Notes under the pieces: generated by a model | Seen by the model: the letters and a program-made list of their open reading frames with translations, nothing else | Told to the model about the DNA's origin: nothing | The model's database searches: none | Translations under genes and position numbers: made by a program | DNA from: an uncultured Pelagibacteraceae bacterium | GTDB taxonomy: Bacteria; Pseudomonadota; Alphaproteobacteria; Pelagibacterales; AG-422-B15 | Assembly: GCA_902580665.1 (NCBI GenBank) | Contig: CACHLP010000006.1 | Location: 1 to 47,541, forward strand | Length of the DNA: 47,541 nucleotides | Reading direction: 5' to 3' | In this document: in pieces, positions 7,945-17,628 of the stretch | How the letters are laid out: every line of letters begins with the position of its first letter | Position numbering within the stretch: position 1 is the first letter of the stretch

Positions 7945-8493
7945 ATGCAAAAAGATACTCTTTGTTTAGGTTTACTCTCATTAGGTCCTAGATCAGGCTA
8001 TGAAATCAAACAAATGTTTGAGGGTCCTTTATCCGATTTTTACAGTTTAAGCTTTGGAACAATTTATCCAACTTTAAATAAGCTTCAATCTGAAAAATAT
8101 GTTTCATGTAAGCAATTATCTCAAAGTAAGAAACCAGACAAAAAGGTTTATACAATCACAAAAAAAGGGAAAGATTTAATGAAGGAAAACCTACTAGGCG
8201 ATGCTTCAGCTTATATTCGTTCTGGTAACTTTGGTGACCAAATTAAATCTGAATTTTTTTTACTTTTATTGTTTGCAAAGTATCTTCCTGAGGAGACCTT
8301 AGAAACGGTATTAAATGAAAGAGTCCTTTTTCTTCAGCAAAAACTTGAGCAATTTAAATATGATGGTCCGGTACCATCAGATCTACAAGCTCTTAGAAAT
8401 GAAAAATCCATTACTTTTATTAGAGGCTTAGCAACAACTTTAATTGAAAGTGGATTAAATTATATGGAAAAAAATAGAGGAAAGTTATATTAA
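7945..8493 (+). CDS. PadR-family transcriptional regulator
   Basis: The 182-residue protein has the PadR N-terminal winged helix: LCLGLLSLGPRSGYEIKQMF, then GTIYPTLNKLQSEKYV and KVYTITKKGKDLM. A helical C-terminal dimerisation region (about 95-180) is of the Vir_act_alpha_C type. PadR proteins are dimeric repressors released by small lipophilic or phenolic ligands and often control efflux pumps. Its ATG starts one base after the tolC stop, inside the operon it probably controls. Two dyads before tolC (6580-6626) are the likely target. Confidence 0.88.
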   Translation: MQKDTLCLGLLSLGPRSGYEIKQMFEGPLSDFYSLSFGTIYPTLNKLQSEKYVSCKQLSQSKKPDKKVYTITKKGKDLMKENLLGDASAYIRSGNFGDQIKSEFFLLLLFAKYLPEETLETVLNERVLFLQQKLEQFKYDGPVPSDLQALRNEKSITFIRGLATTLIESGLNYMEKNRGKLY

Positions 8494-8494
8494 T

Positions 8495-9559
8495 ATGTTT
8501 AAGAAAATTCCTATAAATTACTTATCTGCAATTATTATATTTGTAATTGTAATAGCCTGGATTTTCTCAGGGTCATTTAGTAGTAATGATGATGTTGCTC
8601 AGGTAAGTGATGATAATTTTGTTGAAGAACTTATCTCTGTGCGTGCAAAGAATTTTAGTGCTCTTGATAAAACTTATTTCCTGACAATAAGAGGAAGAGC
8701 AGAGGCAGATAAGGTCGTTCTGTTAAAGCCAAAAACTTCATCTACAATTATCTATACAATTGAAAAAGGATCATTTGTAAAAAAAGACGAACTTATTTGT
8801 GAGCTTGATCCTGAAAATAGAATTGCAGCATTAAATGAGGCTAACGCGTCTAAAAATAAGGCCCAATTGCAATATGATGCAATAAAAACGTTATCTGAAG
8901 AGGGTTATAGATCAGACAATTCGGTTGCAACAGCTGAAGCGGCATTAAAAGCCTCAATTGCAAGAGTTGAGATGGCTATCAATGAGTTGGATAATGTAAA
9001 GATAAGGTCCCCTTTTGATGGATTTGTTGAAGATGTATATTTAGAATTAGGTGACTTGATTACACCAGCCTCCCCCTGTGCTAAGGTCATGAAACTTAAT
9101 CCAATGATAATTACAGGTGAAGTGACCGAAAAAAATGTTGATCAAATAAATTTAGAAAAAGAAGTTACTATAAATTTCTTAGATAAAAGTTCAATTACTG
9201 GAAAAATAAGTTTTATAAGCAAAAGTGCAAATCCGAGTACAAGGACTTATAAAATTGAAGCAACTGTAGATAATAAAAAAGGAATTATAAGAGAAGGGCT
9301 ATCAGCTGATATGCTTGTTCCTATCAGTAAAGTGCAAGCACATCTAATACCTTCATATTTAATATCCCTTAACGATGCTGGAGATCTTGGTGTAAAAATT
9401 CTCAATGATACAAAAGTTTTATTTAGTGATATCGAAATTATTGAAGATACTATTGAAGGATTATGGGTTACAGGATTGCCAAAAAATTCTACCATAATTA
9501 CTGTTGGCCAAGAGTATGTAGTAAACAATCAAAATGTTGAGGTTGAATTAGTAGAATAA
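8495..9559 (+). CDS. RND efflux periplasmic adaptor (membrane fusion protein)
   Basis: The 354-residue protein has an N-terminal membrane anchor (LSAIIIFVIVIAWIFSG). A biotinyl-lipoyl-like domain (KTSSTIIYTIEKGSFVKKDELICELDP) follows, then a short alpha-hairpin (NEANASKNKAQLQYDAIKTL onwards) and the barrel-sandwich return IRSPFDGFVEDVYLELGDLI. A beta-barrel domain closes the chain. It would bridge the RND permeases in the inner membrane and the TolC-like duct. It begins one base after the padR stop and ends six bases before the first permease. Confidence 0.9.
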   Translation: MFKKIPINYLSAIIIFVIVIAWIFSGSFSSNDDVAQVSDDNFVEELISVRAKNFSALDKTYFLTIRGRAEADKVVLLKPKTSSTIIYTIEKGSFVKKDELICELDPENRIAALNEANASKNKAQLQYDAIKTLSEEGYRSDNSVATAEAALKASIARVEMAINELDNVKIRSPFDGFVEDVYLELGDLITPASPCAKVMKLNPMIITGEVTEKNVDQINLEKEVTINFLDKSSITGKISFISKSANPSTRTYKIEATVDNKKGIIREGLSADMLVPISKVQAHLIPSYLISLNDAGDLGVKILNDTKVLFSDIEIIEDTIEGLWVTGLPKNSTIITVGQEYVVNNQNVEVELVE

Positions 9560-9565
9560 ATTTTA

Positions 9566-12500
9566 ATGATTGAATTTTTAGTAGACAGAAAAAGAACTGC
9601 TTTAGCATTACTTTTCGTACTTATTTGTGCGGGTATATTCGGCCGTGTTAATATTCCAATAGAAAATGAGCCTGAGATAATTATACCGGTTGTTTATGTT
9701 GGCGTTGGTCTTACTGGCATTTCGCCTCAAGATGCTGAAAGATTACTTTTGAAGCCAGTCGAAGATGAGTTGCGAAGCATTGAAGGAGTCGACCAGCTAC
9801 AAGGTTTCGCATTTGAAAATTATGCTGCAGCAATAGTTAAATTTGATGCTGCTGCAACGATGAAAAAATCACTAGATAAAGTTAGAGATGCTGTTAATGA
9901 TGCCAAGGTAAATTTTCCTGAAGATGCCAAAGAGCCAGTTGTAAGCGAAGTTTCTGTTCAAGATAATCCAACAATCATCCTGTCAGTTGACTCTTCCACA
10001 GCTTCTGAGCGTTATCTTTTAAATTTAGCTCAGGAAATAAAAAAAGATATTGAATTAATACCATCAATTTTTGAAGTTGAATTAGCTGGCGCACGAGAAG
10101 AACAACTTGAAGCTACTTTAAACAGATCGCAGATGGAAAATTACAATATTTCTTTTAGCGAAATTATAAATGCAGTTGCAAATAATAACCAGGTAGTTAC
10201 TGCTGGCGAGATTGAAACTGGACAAGGTCAATTTTCAGTAAATGTTCCTGGATTATTTGAAAATGCAAGGGATATCTATGAGTTACCTATCCGATCAACA
10301 AATAATAGCTCTGTAAATCTTAGTGACATTTCTAAAATCAGAAGAAACTTTAAAGATAGAATAAGTTATACAAAAGTAAATGGCGAGCCAGGAATATCTC
10401 TTCTCGTAAAAAAAGGTCGTGGAAGAAATGTTATCGAAACTATCAATCAAGTGGATGAGGTGGTTCAAAAATTTAAAGCTAAAGTTTCATCTGATATAAA
10501 TTTTACATACGTTATGGATACAAGAGAAATTATGCAAGATAATGTAGACTCTCTTCAAGGTAATATTCTTCTTGCAACTATATTTGTCTTATTAGTAACA
10601 ATGTTAGCCCTAGGTATAAGATCTTCTTTGATAGTGGGATCAGGAATTCCTGTATCAATTTTGATTGCTCTTTTTGTAATGTATATTTTGGGCTACGACT
10701 ATAATTTCATGGTAATTTTCGGAATACTTGTAGCGCTCGGAATGCTCATTGATGGGTCTTTAGTGGTAGTAGAAATGGCTGATAGGAAAATGCTTGAGGG
10801 TTTCGGTAAAGAAAAGGCATACATCTACTCTGCCAAAAGAATGTTCTGGCCTATTGTTGCTTCAGCAGCAACAACTTTAGCAGTTTTCATACCTTTGTTC
10901 TTTTGGCCGGGCGTGAGTGGTCAATTTATGAAAATTCTTCCTGTAACCGTTTTTGTTGTACTTGCTATAGCTCTTATATTTAGCTTGATGTTTGTACCAG
11001 TTATCGGAAGTGTTGTTGGCAAGCCCTCAAACGCTTCTGCAAACGCATTTAAGAAACTTGGGTCTGATCAAAGTTTTAATTTGAAAGAGCTTTCAGGCTA
11101 TATAGGAATATACGTTAATATATTGGAGAAATTGCTTAAGCGGCCTATTTTGACTTTGACTACCGTATTCATCATTTTGTTTACAATCATTGCTGGATTT
11201 TTCAGCTTCGGAAAAGGAATGATATATTTTTCTACAGGAGATCCATATTTTGGTAAAATACAAATATTTGCTCGTGGTAACTTGTCAATTGAAGAAGTGA
11301 ATAGGCTTGCAACTGATGTTGAAATTATAATTAGTGAAAGATCTGGAATTAAAAATTACTTTTTGCAGACTGGTCAATTCAGTAATGTAGTATCATCTGG
11401 TGGTGGTGGAAATTCTGAAGATTTAATTGCGACAGCATTTTTTGAATTCGTTGACCGAGATAAAAGAGAAAATGGTCATAAGATTATAGCTGATTTGAGA
11501 AATGAATTTAATAAAATTAATGGGATAAAGATTGAGGTTACTGAAGAATCTGGTGGCCCGCCGGTCGGTAAGGATATACAGGTCAGAATTACTGGTCCTA
11601 GCAGTGATAGCTTAATAGGTATTACAAGAGAAGTTCGTGCATATATTGACGAAAATGTAAAAGGATTAGTTGGAGTGGAGGATACTTTGCCCGTGCCACG
11701 AGTCGATTGGGAGCTTATAATAGACAAACCAAAGGCTGCACAATTTGGAGCTGATATATTTACAATTGGAAAGGCGGTAAGTCTTGTAACTAATGGAGTT
11801 ATGATTGGCAAATATAGGCCGGATGATGTGGATGATGAGTTAGAAATATATGTAAGGTATGCCGATAATGAGAGATCAATTGATCAGCTTGATAATATAA
11901 TGATAGAAACAAGATCGGGTCAAATTCCAATAAGTAATTTTGTTGAAAAAAAACCTAAGCAAAATGTTAGCTTTATTCGTAGATACGATGCAAGAAATGC
12001 TATGTACATAAAAGCTAATGTTGATCAAGGAGAAATTGCTGCAAGTAAGGTAGATCAAATACAAAAGTGGATTGCTGATCAAAATTATCCTTCATATATA
12101 AATGTTGCTTTCGGTGGCGAAAACGAAGAACAAACCGAGTCTATGAAATTTGTAACACAGGCATTTATAATTTCTTTATTAATCATGGCTGCTTTACTAG
12201 TTACACAGTTTAATAGTTTTTATCAAAGTTTTATTATCCTTACAGCAGTCATTATGAGCACTGCAGGTGTATTTTTTGGTTTACTCATATTTAACCAGCC
12301 CTTTTCAGCAATAATGCATGGCGTAGGCGTGGTTTCACTGGCAGGCATTGTGGTAAACAATAATATTATTTTAATTGACGCCTTTAACTTTGTAAGAGAC
12401 AAAGATACTGACAATTTGTTTAATAGTGTTTTAAAAGCTTGTGCACAAAGACTTCGACCAATTTTCTTAACAACAATTACAACAATGTTAGGCCTAATTC

Positions 12501-12715
12501 CTTTAGCCCTTAACTTTAGTATAGATCCACTGTCTCGAACAATTGAATATGACTCTAATGTAAGTGGTTTCTGGACACCTCTTGCACAATGCATTGTTTA
12601 TGGCTTGTCATTTTCAGCGTTTCTTACTTTAATAGTGACACCATGCCTCTTAATTTTACCATCACACATTAGATCAATTTTTAGATTGCAAAGCAACCAG
12701 ACTATTGAGGCATAA
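9566..12715 (+). CDS. RND efflux permease, subunit 1
   Basis: The 1049-residue inner-membrane pump has the RND plan: a first helix (TALALLFVLICAGIFG), a large periplasmic loop, helices 2-6, helix 7 (LTLTTVFIILFTIIAGFF), a second loop and helices 8-12. NNVDSLQ-like and PxDG-type segments are present. In helix 4 the AcrB Asp-Asp pair (D407/D408) reads Asp-Gly (GMLIDGSLVVVE). In helix 10 the AcrB lysine (K940) position reads Asn (GIVVNNNIILID), so the proton relay is non-canonical. Substrates are unknown; the closest known design is a two-permease pump such as MdtBC. Its stop is one base before the next start. Confidence 0.92.
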   Translation: MIEFLVDRKRTALALLFVLICAGIFGRVNIPIENEPEIIIPVVYVGVGLTGISPQDAERLLLKPVEDELRSIEGVDQLQGFAFENYAAAIVKFDAAATMKKSLDKVRDAVNDAKVNFPEDAKEPVVSEVSVQDNPTIILSVDSSTASERYLLNLAQEIKKDIELIPSIFEVELAGAREEQLEATLNRSQMENYNISFSEIINAVANNNQVVTAGEIETGQGQFSVNVPGLFENARDIYELPIRSTNNSSVNLSDISKIRRNFKDRISYTKVNGEPGISLLVKKGRGRNVIETINQVDEVVQKFKAKVSSDINFTYVMDTREIMQDNVDSLQGNILLATIFVLLVTMLALGIRSSLIVGSGIPVSILIALFVMYILGYDYNFMVIFGILVALGMLIDGSLVVVEMADRKMLEGFGKEKAYIYSAKRMFWPIVASAATTLAVFIPLFFWPGVSGQFMKILPVTVFVVLAIALIFSLMFVPVIGSVVGKPSNASANAFKKLGSDQSFNLKELSGYIGIYVNILEKLLKRPILTLTTVFIILFTIIAGFFSFGKGMIYFSTGDPYFGKIQIFARGNLSIEEVNRLATDVEIIISERSGIKNYFLQTGQFSNVVSSGGGGNSEDLIATAFFEFVDRDKRENGHKIIADLRNEFNKINGIKIEVTEESGGPPVGKDIQVRITGPSSDSLIGITREVRAYIDENVKGLVGVEDTLPVPRVDWELIIDKPKAAQFGADIFTIGKAVSLVTNGVMIGKYRPDDVDDELEIYVRYADNERSIDQLDNIMIETRSGQIPISNFVEKKPKQNVSFIRRYDARNAMYIKANVDQGEIAASKVDQIQKWIADQNYPSYINVAFGGENEEQTESMKFVTQAFIISLLIMAALLVTQFNSFYQSFIILTAVIMSTAGVFFGLLIFNQPFSAIMHGVGVVSLAGIVVNNNIILIDAFNFVRDKDTDNLFNSVLKACAQRLRPIFLTTITTMLGLIPLALNFSIDPLSRTIEYDSNVSGFWTPLAQCIVYGLSFSAFLTLIVTPCLLILPSHIRSIFRLQSNQTIEA

Positions 12716-12716
12716 A

Positions 12717-15700
12717 ATGCTACGTAATATCTTATCGGCTATCCTTTTAAGAAAAAAAACAATCTCTACGCTCTTGATTATGATTATTCTTTTAGGGGTG
12801 ATCTCATATCTTACTTTTCCTAAAGAAGAGATGCCTGAAATTGACCTTAAAACAGTAGCAGTAATTATTAAATATGACGGAATGTCTGCAAATGAAATTG
12901 AAAAGTTAATAGTCGAGCCTATTGAAAGAGAATTAATGGCACTTAAAGATTTAGATGAAATTATTTCAATATCAAAAGATAATATTGCCTCATTCATGGT
13001 ATCTTTTAAGTTGGATACTGAGAACGATAGTCTTGCAAAATTAGTAAGAAATACAATTTCTGATGCAAATGATAAGCTGCCAAAAGAAATGGAAATAATT
13101 GAAGTGAAAGAATATGACTCTTCAATGTTCTCAAGAATTTATATTGGGTTATATGGAAACGTACCTTATGAAGTGCTTCTCAAAGCTGCTAACTCCTATA
13201 AAGATTCATTGGAAAAAATTGGCAATGTTACTGAAGTTGACATAAAAGGTGAGAGAGAGGAAATTATTAAAATTACCCTTGATCCAACTCTGCTCCAAAA
13301 ATATAAGATTAATATCTCTGACGTATATAATGCACTTAAATCATATAATAACATTGTTCCAGCTGGAGCGCTTACCGATGATAATGCAGATTTTTCTGTC
13401 AAGATACCTGGTCTTTATCAAAATTATAGGCAGATAAAGAATTTACCTATCCACGCAAACAATAATTTTACTTTGTCCCTAGGTGATATTGCTGAAGTAA
13501 AGCGAAGTTATGATAGAAGCAAGAATACTGTAATTGTTAATGGCCAACCAGCTCTAAGTCTCGAGGTATCAAGAAAGTCTGGCACAAATGTACTTGATAC
13601 TTATAAGTTTGTAAAAAATGTTTTGAAAGAGAATGATGGAAAATTTCATCCTTTAATTAAGACAGTCATTGTAGATGATGAATCTACTGAGATAAAACAA
13701 AGGATAGAATCCTCTGAAAATACAGTAATTACAGCTGTAATATTAGTGATGATAATTGTCATCGCAGCCCTTGGAGTCAGAAGTGGACTAATCGTTGGGT
13801 TGTCAATTCCTACTACATACTTGTTTTCAATATTAATTCTTGATTACATGGGCATGACATACAATTTAATGACTGTGTTTGGACTTATACTAGCTGTTGG
13901 TCTTTTAGTCGATGGGCCAATTGTAATTACAGAATTTGCGAGAGCCGAGCAGGAAAGAGGTGTTAGAAGAAGAGACTCATATATTAATTCCTCATACAAT
14001 ATGTTTTGGCCTATTATTGCTTCTGCTCTTACTACAATTGCTGCATTTTTTCCCTTACTTTTTTGGCCTGAAATGCTTGGTCAATGGCTGAGGGTCATTC
14101 CTCTTACCGTAATAGTTGTATTGTCTACATCATTAATAGTGACATTGATTTTTCTGCCAGCAATGGGATCAATGATAGAAAGAAAAACATCACAGATGTC
14201 AAATGAAAATATAAGACGCGATAACATTTTTATTAATACTTATGAAAACTTGCTGAGTAAGGCTATCACTAAACCTATTACAGTATTAATAATGACACTT
14301 ATTACATTTACAGCAGTGATCATGCTTTACAGCAAATTTAATAGTGGAGTTATTTTTTTTCCAAATGATAAGGCTGCTACAGCACGTGTGGAGGTAATGG
14401 CAAGAGGCAACTTGTCCCCTACTGAAACTGGAAGTTATATAACTGAGGTATCTAGCATCATAAACGCAAATCCTTATGTAGGCAATTATGTCGCAAATAC
14501 TATTAGCAGAAATCGTATTTGGCTATTTGATGATAGTCCTACTGATATAGTCGGAAGAGTTTGGTTAGACCTAGTACCGATCGATCAAAGGCCTGATAGC
14601 GATGTATTATTGTCAGATATACAGAAAGATCTCAATAAATTGAATGGATTTCAAGCTAGAATAAAAGGAAATACTTATAGCTCATCAATCATCGGTCCAA
14701 AAGATATAGAAATTGAGGTAACTGCAAAAGATAAAAGACTAATAAATCAAGTAGCACAGATAGTAAGAGATGAATTGATAAAATTTGAGGGTGTGAAAGA
14801 TGTTGAAATAAAATATCCTGTTACAGGCATAGAATGGCTTTACGATATTGATAGAAAAGAAACCTCAAAGTATGATGTTTCAGTACAATCTATTGGCGCA
14901 ATAATAAATCTTGCAACTACAGGAACAAAAATAGGCACTATTCGTCCAGCTGACACAGACAAAGAATTAGATATTAAATTGTATTTACCAGATGACCTGA
15001 GAACACTAGATGAGGTTAAAAACATATTTATAAATACTAATAGAGGTCCCCTCCCTATCTCAGAATTTGTCACTCAAAAACCAAAAAATAAAATTTTTTC
15101 AATTGGAAAGAAAAATGCTGAAAGGATATTAATTGTAGATGCTAATACAAAGAATGGCTTTAATACAGCTGAAAATATTGATAAAATAAGGACTTGGCTA
15201 AGCAAGGCAAACATTCCAATCGAAGCAAATGTAAAACTTGTTGGCGAAGCTGAGGATTCTGAGGGTTCCCTTATCTTTGTGTTTTCTGCATTTGGTACCG
15301 CTTTATTGTTAATGTTTATAATTTTAATTTCACTGTTTAACAATTTTTATCATACATTTCTAATTCTATTTTCAATTGCATTATCGACCACTGGAATTTT
15401 TGTAGGATTAATTATTTTACAAATGCCTTTTAGTGGCGTCATGACTGGATTGGGCATAGTTGCCTGTACAGGAATTGTTGTGAACAATAATATTATTCTT
15501 ATAGACAGTTATAGAAAGATTAGGAAGAATGAGTCAGACAAGATGAAATCAATATTACTTGCAGCAAAAAGTAGAATCAGACCAATTTTTTTGACAACTG
15601 TAACAACAGTATTTGGTTTACTACCTTCAGCATTACAAATTAGTGTTGATGTTTTTGATAGAACGCTTTCTTACAAATCTCCCGAAACATATTTTGTACA

Positions 15701-15860
15701 GCCTCTTGCATGGGCAATTGTATTTGGATTATCTTTTGCTACAGTAGCAACTTTATTTGTTACTCCATCACTACTGGCTTTGCCAGATCGATTAAAATCA
15801 ATTTTCATTAGAAAGAATATAAATCCAGCAACTAAAGTTCTTTCAAGTGAGCCTTTGTAA
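12717..15860 (+). CDS. RND efflux permease, subunit 2
   Basis: This is a second full RND permease of 1047 residues, paralogous to the first. The ATG at 12717 follows the previous TAA (12713-12715) by one base, with TGAGG six bases upstream; a TTG at 12705 would add four residues and overlap. Helix 4 again reads Asp-Gly (GLLVDGPIVITE) and helix 10 Asn-Asn (GIVVNNNIILID). Two adjacent, similar-length permeases behind one adaptor suggest a mixed trimer as in MdtB2C. In AcrB, loss of these charged residues abolishes transport, so this subfamily must use another coupling arrangement or different residues. Confidence 0.92.
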   Translation: MLRNILSAILLRKKTISTLLIMIILLGVISYLTFPKEEMPEIDLKTVAVIIKYDGMSANEIEKLIVEPIERELMALKDLDEIISISKDNIASFMVSFKLDTENDSLAKLVRNTISDANDKLPKEMEIIEVKEYDSSMFSRIYIGLYGNVPYEVLLKAANSYKDSLEKIGNVTEVDIKGEREEIIKITLDPTLLQKYKINISDVYNALKSYNNIVPAGALTDDNADFSVKIPGLYQNYRQIKNLPIHANNNFTLSLGDIAEVKRSYDRSKNTVIVNGQPALSLEVSRKSGTNVLDTYKFVKNVLKENDGKFHPLIKTVIVDDESTEIKQRIESSENTVITAVILVMIIVIAALGVRSGLIVGLSIPTTYLFSILILDYMGMTYNLMTVFGLILAVGLLVDGPIVITEFARAEQERGVRRRDSYINSSYNMFWPIIASALTTIAAFFPLLFWPEMLGQWLRVIPLTVIVVLSTSLIVTLIFLPAMGSMIERKTSQMSNENIRRDNIFINTYENLLSKAITKPITVLIMTLITFTAVIMLYSKFNSGVIFFPNDKAATARVEVMARGNLSPTETGSYITEVSSIINANPYVGNYVANTISRNRIWLFDDSPTDIVGRVWLDLVPIDQRPDSDVLLSDIQKDLNKLNGFQARIKGNTYSSSIIGPKDIEIEVTAKDKRLINQVAQIVRDELIKFEGVKDVEIKYPVTGIEWLYDIDRKETSKYDVSVQSIGAIINLATTGTKIGTIRPADTDKELDIKLYLPDDLRTLDEVKNIFINTNRGPLPISEFVTQKPKNKIFSIGKKNAERILIVDANTKNGFNTAENIDKIRTWLSKANIPIEANVKLVGEAEDSEGSLIFVFSAFGTALLLMFIILISLFNNFYHTFLILFSIALSTTGIFVGLIILQMPFSGVMTGLGIVACTGIVVNNNIILIDSYRKIRKNESDKMKSILLAAKSRIRPIFLTTVTTVFGLLPSALQISVDVFDRTLSYKSPETYFVQPLAWAIVFGLSFATVATLFVTPSLLALPDRLKSIFIRKNINPATKVLSSEPL

Positions 15861-15863
15861 CAA

Positions 15864-16406
15864 ATGAAATCTATTGCAGTTTACTGCAGTTCATCAAATG
15901 ATGTAGACGAAGCTTTCAAAGAAGAAGCCCGAAAAGTTGGTGAGCTATTAGGTAAAAATAAATATAAGATTGTATACGGAGGTGGAAATATGGGCCTAAT
16001 GGGAACAATTTCTAATAGCTCTATTGCAGTAGGGGGACATGTATATGGAGTAATAACAAAGCATTTGATAGACTTTGAGAAAAAAAATAAAAGTTTGAAT
16101 AATTTAAAAATTGTCACTTCTATGCATGAGCGTAAAATAGAAATGTTTAATAGCTCAGAAATTTTTTTAATTTTTCCGGGAGGCATTGGTACCTTGGAAG
16201 AATTTTTTGAAGTTTATTCATGGAAGCAACTTCATATCCATAATAAACCAATCATAATATATAATTTTAATAATTTTTGGGATGATTTGATTATGCTCAT
16301 TGATAATCTAGTAAGGAAGAATTTTGCTGGCGAAAATATGAAAGAAGCATATAAGGTAATCACAAATCTGGAAGAATTAAAAAAAGAATTGAGAGTCTGT
16401 GAATAA
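15864..16406 (+). CDS. LOG-family protein (TIGR00730, nucleoside 5'-monophosphate phosphoribohydrolase)
   Basis: The 180-residue Rossmann-fold protein has the family hallmarks: [11 protein letters not shown] (38-47), MHERK (87-91) and PGGIGTLEE (105-113), the phosphoribosyl-binding and catalytic motif. LOG proteins cleave cytokinin riboside monophosphates or, in bacteria such as E. coli PpnN, purine and pyrimidine nucleotide N-glycosidic bonds. Residues [14 protein letters not shown] at the N-terminus fit the usual lead-in. It starts three bases after the second RND gene and overlaps the icd start by eight bases, so it is probably read from the same transcript although functionally unrelated to efflux. 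Confidence 0.88.
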   Translation: MKSIAVYCSSSNDVDEAFKEEARKVGELLGKNKYKIVYGGGNMGLMGTISNSSIAVGGHVYGVITKHLIDFEKKNKSLNNLKIVTSMHERKIEMFNSSEIFLIFPGGIGTLEEFFEVYSWKQLHIHNKPIIIYNFNNFWDDLIMLIDNLVRKNFAGENMKEAYKVITNLEELKKELRVCE

Positions 16407-17628
16407 AATTAAAGTTAAAACACCATTAGTTGAAATAGATGGCGATGAAATGACAAGGATTATTTGGCAGTTTATCAAAGATAAACTCATCCTTCCATAT
16501 CTTGATATTGAACTTGATTATTATGATCTCGGAGTTGAAAGCAGAGATAGAAGCAATGATAAAATTACTGTTGACTCTGCCAATGCTATTAAGAAATACG
16601 GGGTTGGAGTTAAATGTGCTACAATTACTCCTGATGAAGAACGTGTTGAAGAATTTAAACTAAAGGAAATGTGGAGATCACCAAATGGAACTATAAGAAA
16701 TATACTAGGAGGAACGGTCTTCAGAGAGCCAATAATATGCAAAAACGTCCCAAGACTTGTGCCTGGATGGACTGACCCCATAGTCGTGGGTAGACATGCT
16801 TTTGGAGATCAATACAAAGCAACAGATTTTAGAGTTCCTGGGAAAGGCAAGCTAAGTATTAAATGGACCCCCGAAGATCCAAATGTGGAACCAATTGAAA
16901 AAGAGGTGTATGAATTTCATTCAAGTGGTGTTGCCATGGCAATGTATAATACAGACGATTCGATCAGAGACTTTGCAAAGTCTTGTATGAATTATGCATT
17001 AATGCGTGAATGGCCTGTTTATCTGTCAACTAAAAATACAATTCTAAAACAATACGATGGTCGTTTCAAAGATCTCTTTCAAGAAGTGTATGAAAAGGAA
17101 TTTGCAGAAAAATTTAAATCACTCAATTTGGATTACGAGCACCGATTGATAGATGACATGGTCGCATCTGCGTTGAAATGGAATGGAAAATTTGTGTGGG
17201 CGTGTAAAAACTACGATGGAGATGTACAATCAGATACTGTTGCTCAAGGATTTGGTTCACTAGGGCTCATGACAAGTGTACTTATGACGCCAGACGGAAA
17301 AACGATCGAAGCAGAAGCTGCTCATGGAACAGTCACGAGGCATTTTAGATTGCATCAAGAAGGCAAACAAACCTCAACTAACCCCATTGCCTCCATTTTT
17401 GCATGGTCAAGGGGCCTTAAATATCGTGGAAAGCTGGATGAGAATGATGAGCTTATTAAGTTTGCAGATAAGCTGGAAAAAGTTTGTGTTGAGACAGTTG
17501 AAAGTGGTTCGATGACAAAAGATCTAGCTTTATTAATGCCTCATGAACAAGATTGGCATAGTACTGAAGATTTTTTAGAAATAATTGAACGAAACCTAAA
17601 TAAAAAACTTACTGTAACTTATCAATAA
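16399..17628 (+). CDS. icd: isocitrate dehydrogenase, NADP-dependent (homodimeric, eukaryotic-like type)
   Basis: The enzyme decarboxylates isocitrate to 2-oxoglutarate in the TCA cycle with reduction of NADP+. The 409 residues begin [20 protein letters not shown], the signature of the eukaryotic-like IDH subfamily. They include WKSPNGT-type substrate contacts ([11 protein letters not shown]), the NADP loop region [12 protein letters not shown], and the isocitrate/metal residues in [22 protein letters not shown]. The start is GTG at 16399, inside the end of the LOG gene. The last 20 bases overlap the 3' end of the convergent alaS gene. Confidence 0.96.
   Translation: MNKIKVKTPLVEIDGDEMTRIIWQFIKDKLILPYLDIELDYYDLGVESRDRSNDKITVDSANAIKKYGVGVKCATITPDEERVEEFKLKEMWRSPNGTIRNILGGTVFREPIICKNVPRLVPGWTDPIVVGRHAFGDQYKATDFRVPGKGKLSIKWTPEDPNVEPIEKEVYEFHSSGVAMAMYNTDDSIRDFAKSCMNYALMREWPVYLSTKNTILKQYDGRFKDLFQEVYEKEFAEKFKSLNLDYEHRLIDDMVASALKWNGKFVWACKNYDGDVQSDTVAQGFGSLGLMTSVLMTPDGKTIEAEAAHGTVTRHFRLHQEGKQTSTNPIASIFAWSRGLKYRGKLDENDELIKFADKLEKVCVETVESGSMTKDLALLMPHEQDWHSTEDFLEIIERNLNKKLTVTYQ

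Noticed and set aside
11476..11811. Antisense open frames inside the RND genes (several of 60-120 codons, also at 12223-12594 and 12674-12997)
   Set aside because: They are opposite well-conserved permease sequence with low-complexity residues; not supported as genes.
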